Assembly (NCBI GenBank): GCA_963718375.1
Contig: CAVQZD010000008.1
Coordinates: forward strand, 18,219 to 82,218
Reading direction: 5' to 3'
Length of the DNA stretch: 64,000 nt
Source: RBG-16-64-13 sp963718375
GTDB taxonomy: Bacteria; Actinomycetota; Thermoleophilia; RBG-16-64-13
Shown here piece after piece: positions 60,487 through 64,000 of this stretch. A program made the translations under genes and the position numbers. A model generated the notes under the pieces. The model made no database searches and was not told where the DNA came from. It saw only the letters and a list, made by a program, of their open reading frames with translations. Each line of letters begins with the position of its first letter. Positions within the stretch are counted from its first letter, which is position 1.

Positions 60487-61611
60487 CTACGCACGGAGCG
60501 CGTTTCGGAGTTGTTCGACCACGTAGTCTATCTGTCCTTCGGAGATCTCGGGGAACATGGGCAGAGAAAGCATACTATCGGCCATACTCTCCGCCACGGG
60601 GAATGCACCCCTCTTGTAGCCCAGGTGCGCGTAAGCCTCGTGCAGGTGCATGGGCACGGGATAGTGGATACCCGTACCGATGCCTGCTTCATCGAGCTTG
60701 GCACGGACGGCATCCCGCTCGTCCACCTGCACTACGTACAGATGATAGACGGCCTCGACGTCGGGCCGCTCGGCCACCGGCGTGGCCAGCGGTGCCCCTC
60801 CGGATCGGGCGATCTCGGCCAGCAATGAATCATAGTGTTTAGCGGCTGCTCGGCGCGCTTTGTTCCATTCGGGCAGGTACTGGAGCTTGATCTGTAAGAA
60901 AGCGGCCTGAAGGTTGTCCAGGCGGGCACAGTATCCCACCACGGTGTGGTTGGACTTGGTCTTCTCGCCATGGTTGCGGAGTACGCGGACGGCCTCAGCG
61001 AGCTCGGCATCGCTGGTGGTGACTGCGCCTGCGTCCCCCAAAGCACCCAAGTTCTTGCCCGGGTAGAAGCTGAAGGCAGCGATATCGCTCAGCGACCCAG
61101 CGACCCGCCCTTTGTAGGTGGCGCCATGCGCTTGGCACGCGTCCTCGACCACCACCACACCGTGCTTCTTGGCGATGGCGGCGATGGCATCCATGTCGGC
61201 GGGCTGGCCAAAGAGATGCACGGGGACGATGGCCTTGGTACGCGGCGTCACGGCGGCTTCGATGGCTGCCGGGTCGATGTTGGCCGTGTCGGCCAGCACG
61301 TCTACGACAACCGGGGTGCCACCCGCGTGACTCACCGCCTCGGCGGTGGCCATGAAGGTGTTGGCAGGCAGGATGACCTCATCACCGGGGCCTATGCCCA
61401 CGGCCTTGTAGGCCAGGACAAGCGCGTCGGTACCGGAGCTGACCCCGACCGCGTGCGCGGAGGCGCAGTACGCGGCGAAGGCGGCCTCGAAGTCTTTGAG
61501 CTCCTGGCCCATGACGTACGCCGCCCGCCCTACGATCGAGGCAAGCGCTTGCTGGTACTGGGGGAGAAGCTGATCCCCCTGCGTCTTCAGATCGACGAAC
61601 GGAACCTTCAC
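60487..61611 (-). CDS. DegT/DnrJ/EryC1-family sugar aminotransferase (WbpE/WlbC-like)
   Basis: This protein of about 374 residues begins KVPFVDLKTQGDQLLPQYQQA. It has the PLP-site features of the family: SGTDALVLAYKAVG, DEVILPANTFMATAEAV, EDACQAHGATYKG and the Schiff-base lysine in FSFYPGKNLGALGDAG. It carries out PLP-dependent amination of a 3-keto sugar nucleotide. The GTG at 61611, with GGAGG nine bases upstream, is the likely start. Its position just upstream of the dehydrogenase and acetyltransferase genes supports a 3-acetamido sugar pathway. Confidence 0.92.
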   Translation of the reverse strand: MKVPFVDLKTQGDQLLPQYQQALASIVGRAAYVMGQELKDFEAAFAAYCASAHAVGVSSGTDALVLAYKAVGIGPGDEVILPANTFMATAEAVSHAGGTPVVVDVLADTANIDPAAIEAAVTPRTKAIVPVHLFGQPADMDAIAAIAKKHGVVVVEDACQAHGATYKGRVAGSLSDIAAFSFYPGKNLGALGDAGAVTTSDAELAEAVRVLRNHGEKTKSNHTVVGYCARLDNLQAAFLQIKLQYLPEWNKARRAAAKHYDSLLAEIARSGGAPLATPVAERPDVEAVYHLYVVQVDERDAVRAKLDEAGIGTGIHYPVPMHLHEAYAHLGYKRGAFPVAESMADSMLSLPMFPEISEGQIDYVVEQLRNALRA

Positions 61612-61660
61612 GATGCATGACCTCCAGAGGTCAGATGCTGCGCAGACTCGAGCACTACAA

Positions 61661-62707
61661 CTATACCCTGGCCATGCCCAGGACACGGTCTACGAATGCG
61701 TTCAGTAGGCTGCCATCCACCGGCGGCGTCTCTGTCGAGGTCTTCCGCTCGATCAGTAGCGACGACAAGTCTGCAGAAGACCGGAGTAGCCTCAGGCGCC
61801 CGTCCGCCACCAAGGCCCTATCTATCGCGGCCAGCGTGCCTGCATAGATGGAGTAGGCGGGGGTGCCAAGTACGGCGGCCTCTCGGTTCATGCTGCCCCC
61901 CGCGCTTATCACCGCATCGGCAGCGGCGACCAGTTGCCGCCCGTCGAGAGCGGCGCCCTTCCAGATCAGCTCACCGAACCCGGCCTGCTCGATGGAGGCC
62001 GCCTGCTCGGCGGTCCTAGAGAGCACGAGCACCCTCATCGCGTCGTGGTGACGCTCGTCCTTCAGCAGGGCCAGCAGCTCGGCGAACAGGGGGTTCTGGA
62101 AGCGGTGATATAGGGCCATGTCGGCGGGCGGTCGGACCACGACCACCGGCGGACCGCCGGGCTGAGCGACCCCGGCCCGCTCCAGATAGCCTGGGTCCGG
62201 CGTGAAGCCTGCGAGAGCGACCTGCTCCTTCAGCCCCGAGTATCGCCAGACCTTGGAGGGCTTGGCGCCCTGGCGCCGGAGCAGGTCGAGAGGAAAGACA
62301 TCGGGCACCGCGACCAGACTCGCGCAGCGGAAGGCGAGATGGTTGGCGGGCTGGAACTCGTAGTCCATGGCGGTGACCACGGGCAGGCCGAGGGTGCGCC
62401 CCGCCACCGCTTGCGCGTAGGAGTTGTGGCTCACGGCGACCGAGGGCGCCTCGGCGCGAGCGAAGGCTCGAAGCGCTCTCACCCGTCCGACGAGGTTGCT
62501 GGCTTTGCCCGCCAGGCCGGCGCCCCCGTGGGCGCCCACGACCTCAGCCTCGATGTCCCAAAGCCGACAGAGCTCGACAGTCTGGGCGAAGTCGCGGGCC
62601 GACACGACTGTGGACACTCCCCGGCGGTGGAGTTCGGCGATGACCGGCTGAAAGAACAGCACGTGGGGGGAGTTGGCGAGGTCTATCCAGACGGGCCCGC
62701 TAGCCAT
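61661..62707 (-). CDS. DUF354 family protein (GT-B-like)
   Basis: This protein of about 348 residues begins VWIDLANSPHVLFFQPVIAE, the DUF354 signature, with SHNSYAQAVAGRTLGLPVVT, AMDYEFQPANHLAFRC, VVVVRPPADMALYH and AVISAGGSMNREAAVLGTPAYS. The family is predicted to adopt a GT-B/epimerase-like fold and occurs in surface-polysaccharide loci; no activity is established to my knowledge. A role as glycosyltransferase for the unusual diacetamido sugar is inference. The ATG at 62707 overlaps the upstream stop by eight bases. Confidence 0.85.
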   Translation of the reverse strand: MASGPVWIDLANSPHVLFFQPVIAELHRRGVSTVVSARDFAQTVELCRLWDIEAEVVGAHGGAGLAGKASNLVGRVRALRAFARAEAPSVAVSHNSYAQAVAGRTLGLPVVTAMDYEFQPANHLAFRCASLVAVPDVFPLDLLRRQGAKPSKVWRYSGLKEQVALAGFTPDPGYLERAGVAQPGGPPVVVVRPPADMALYHRFQNPLFAELLALLKDERHHDAMRVLVLSRTAEQAASIEQAGFGELIWKGAALDGRQLVAAADAVISAGGSMNREAAVLGTPAYSIYAGTLAAIDRALVADGRLRLLRSSADLSSLLIERKTSTETPPVDGSLLNAFVDRVLGMARV

Positions 62708-64000
62708 CGAGCGTCCCCTTTTCACCCGCGGAGGCAACACCCGCCAGCGCCGACATCAGGGGTGCGCCAGCCCAACGGGGGAACTCCCGCCGATCGGTCC
62801 AGCCACGATGCACCTGATAGGCCACGCGGCCACCAGACGTCAGGAGGTGAGCGCGGACCCAATCCAGCTGGCCCGGTACCGCCTGGGCAGCCCCCTGCTC
62901 CAGCCCGGTACCGCGCAGCGCGCAATGGAGCGTCTCCACTCCCTGGGCCGCAGACAGTGCGTCGCAGGGGTAGGCGTGCGCTGGGTAGTACTTGGGCTCA
63001 CCATCGGGGCCGAACAGCTGGGCCACGTAGTAGCGAAGGCCGCGCTGCAGCGAAGCCCGCAGCGCCGGGTCACCGGTGGCCCGCACCACGCTCGCGAGCC
63101 CCTCAAGCACGAAGCCTGTGTGAAAGCCGTCTACCCAGCGACCGTAAGATTCCTCGGAGTAGGGCCAGGACCCATCGGGCTCTTGGCGGGCAGCTGTGAA
63201 GCGGGCGCAGGAGAGCGCCTGGTCTATCCAGGCCCGGGTCTCACTCGGAGGGCGCCCCCCGCCCGCCGCCGGAGACGCGCTCGGGGACGGCGACGCGCCG
63301 GCAGATGGCGCCTCGCCCAGGCAAGCGGCCGCCTCACAAAGCACCAGCGCCGCCAACATATTGGCGTTGTGCACTACCGCACTCTCGCCGGGCACGTAGC
63401 CGATGCACTGCCCAGTGTGGTCGGTGACGCGGGGCAGCCCCTCGAGGACGAAGGCGACCGCGCCCCGCAACGCCTCAGCGCAGTCGACAAGACCCGCGGT
63501 GGTGGCCGCCGCCATGCCCTTGGCCACGAACGCAGTGACTATCAGGTTGGGGGTGGGCGGCACGTATGAGAAGAAGCGGGTGTGCACGGGGAAGTGGTAA
63601 CCCCAGGCCAGGCTGTCTCCGTCGGCCACCGCCATGGAGCCGAGCCGGGAGACCAGCTCGCGGCAATCAGCGGCCGCCTGTGGGGAGGGGCGGGCCGCGT
63701 GCAGCCGCGCCGCCGCCAGCAGGGCGTGCCCCAGTGTGTAGGCGTCTACCTCGCGCGGGACGAGCAGCAAGGGCTGCAGGGGGAGCGGTGACCGCTTGAC
63801 CGCCTGCGTCAGGAGTCGGCTGACGATGCGTGGTCTGGTGAGCGCCCGGGGTATCAGGCGGGTGTTCAGGGCGTCGTACGGGTCCCGGCCCGCCCAGCCC
63901 CGAGCCGAAAGGCGTGTCCAGATGGCGCGGGCGACATCGGCGGCCCACGCGGCATCGTCTGTCAGGGTGGCATCGGTGGTCGGGGCCGGTAGCGGCGGCA
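62700..64000 (-). CDS. VpsJ-like alpha/alpha-toroid protein (5' end outside window)
   Basis: The frame is open from its stop at 62700 to the window edge, giving at least 433 residues. Near the N-terminal end it reads ARGWAGRDPYDALNTRLI, resembling the YDPYDGLNS-type start of VpsJ-like polysaccharide proteins. Repeated helical hairpins follow (WGYHFPVHTRFFSYVPPTP, NANMLAALVLCEAAACLG, EPDGSWPYSEESYGRWVDGF, HTGFVLEGLASVVRATGD), as in terpenoid-cyclase/GH-like alpha/alpha toroids. A Ser/Pro/Ala/Gly-rich insert of about 22 residues interrupts the domain. Catalytic activity is unknown; a role in polysaccharide modification is inferred from context. Confidence 0.7.
   Translation of the reverse strand, partial: PPLPAPTTDATLTDDAAWAADVARAIWTRLSARGWAGRDPYDALNTRLIPRALTRPRIVSRLLTQAVKRSPLPLQPLLLVPREVDAYTLGHALLAAARLHAARPSPQAAADCRELVSRLGSMAVADGDSLAWGYHFPVHTRFFSYVPPTPNLIVTAFVAKGMAAATTAGLVDCAEALRGAVAFVLEGLPRVTDHTGQCIGYVPGESAVVHNANMLAALVLCEAAACLGEAPSAGASPSPSASPAAGGGRPPSETRAWIDQALSCARFTAARQEPDGSWPYSEESYGRWVDGFHTGFVLEGLASVVRATGDPALRASLQRGLRYYVAQLFGPDGEPKYYPAHAYPCDALSAAQGVETLHCALRGTGLEQGAAQAVPGQLDWVRAHLLTSGGRVAYQVHRGWTDRREFPRWAGAPLMSALAGVASAGEKGTLDG

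Overview
The window is G+C-rich and gene-dense and has the look of a Gram-positive, actinobacterial-type chromosome. I would guess a deep-branching anaerobic lineage near Coriobacteriia, but no marker gene here settles it. Supporting signs are an Asp23/Gls24-family protein, a LytR-CpsA-Psr protein, a CpsB/BY-kinase capsule-regulation pair, two short proteins ending in LPxTG-like (FPxTG) sorting signals, frequent GTG/TTG (and apparently CTG) starts, and very tight ATGA/GTGA/TTGA/TGATG gene overlaps. I found no transposase, integrase, phage gene, CRISPR array or rRNA.

Region 1 (1-14.5 kb) is mostly housekeeping: a YegS/DagK lipid kinase, a PHP-family phosphatase and the tRNA methylthiotransferase MtaB on the minus strand; a GtrA - GT2 - large membrane protein operon on the plus strand; a minus-strand trio (HTH-nucleotidyltransferase, YjbQ, Fe-S protein); tRNA-Ala(CGC); methylglyoxal synthase; an Asp23 protein; a metallophosphoesterase; an inositol-phosphatase-like enzyme; and a membrane-anchored Ala/Pro-rich protein with a HEAT-like tail.

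Region 2 (14.6-33.7 kb) is a first surface-polysaccharide locus. It has the CpsB phosphatase and a Wzz/BY-kinase on the plus strand, two paralogous 117-residue FPxTG surface proteins, and then a long minus-strand operon read from 31.1 to 18.2 kb: LCP ligase, ATP-grasp enzyme, Wzx flippase, glycosyltransferase, Wzy, two GT4 glycosyltransferases, an initiating sugar-phosphate transferase and a second, TPR-tailed O-antigen-ligase-like protein. A third O-antigen-ligase/TPR protein lies on the plus strand at 31.8-33.7 kb.

Region 3 (33.7-54.8 kb) holds two giant secreted repeat proteins on the plus strand. One (2088 aa) has 11 prealbumin-like repeats, a TIG domain and 6 copies of a roughly 128-residue module. 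The other (3880 aa) is an Rhs protein with an 8-unit propeller, two TIG domains, four copies of the same 128-residue module, five tandem beta-helix blocks, and YD repeats ending in a variable tip. A 5'-truncated orphan Rhs end with a different tip follows it. The same 3' stem-loop element occurs after all three, and the 807-bp beta-helix block is tandemly repeated with almost no DNA divergence. This is the most unusual part of the window: a locus that appears to evolve by tandem amplification and by exchange of 3' ends.

Region 4 (54.0-64.0 kb) has a small methyltransferase and then a second minus-strand polysaccharide operon, read from beyond 64 kb down to 54.8 kb: VpsJ-like protein, DUF354 protein, aminotransferase, Gfo/Idh/MocA dehydrogenase, hexapeptide acetyltransferase, initiating sugar-phosphate transferase, UDP-sugar 2-epimerase and a WcaI-like glycosyltransferase. 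The dehydrogenase/aminotransferase/acetyltransferase/2-epimerase set matches the logic of a 2,3-diacetamido-2,3-dideoxy sugar pathway.
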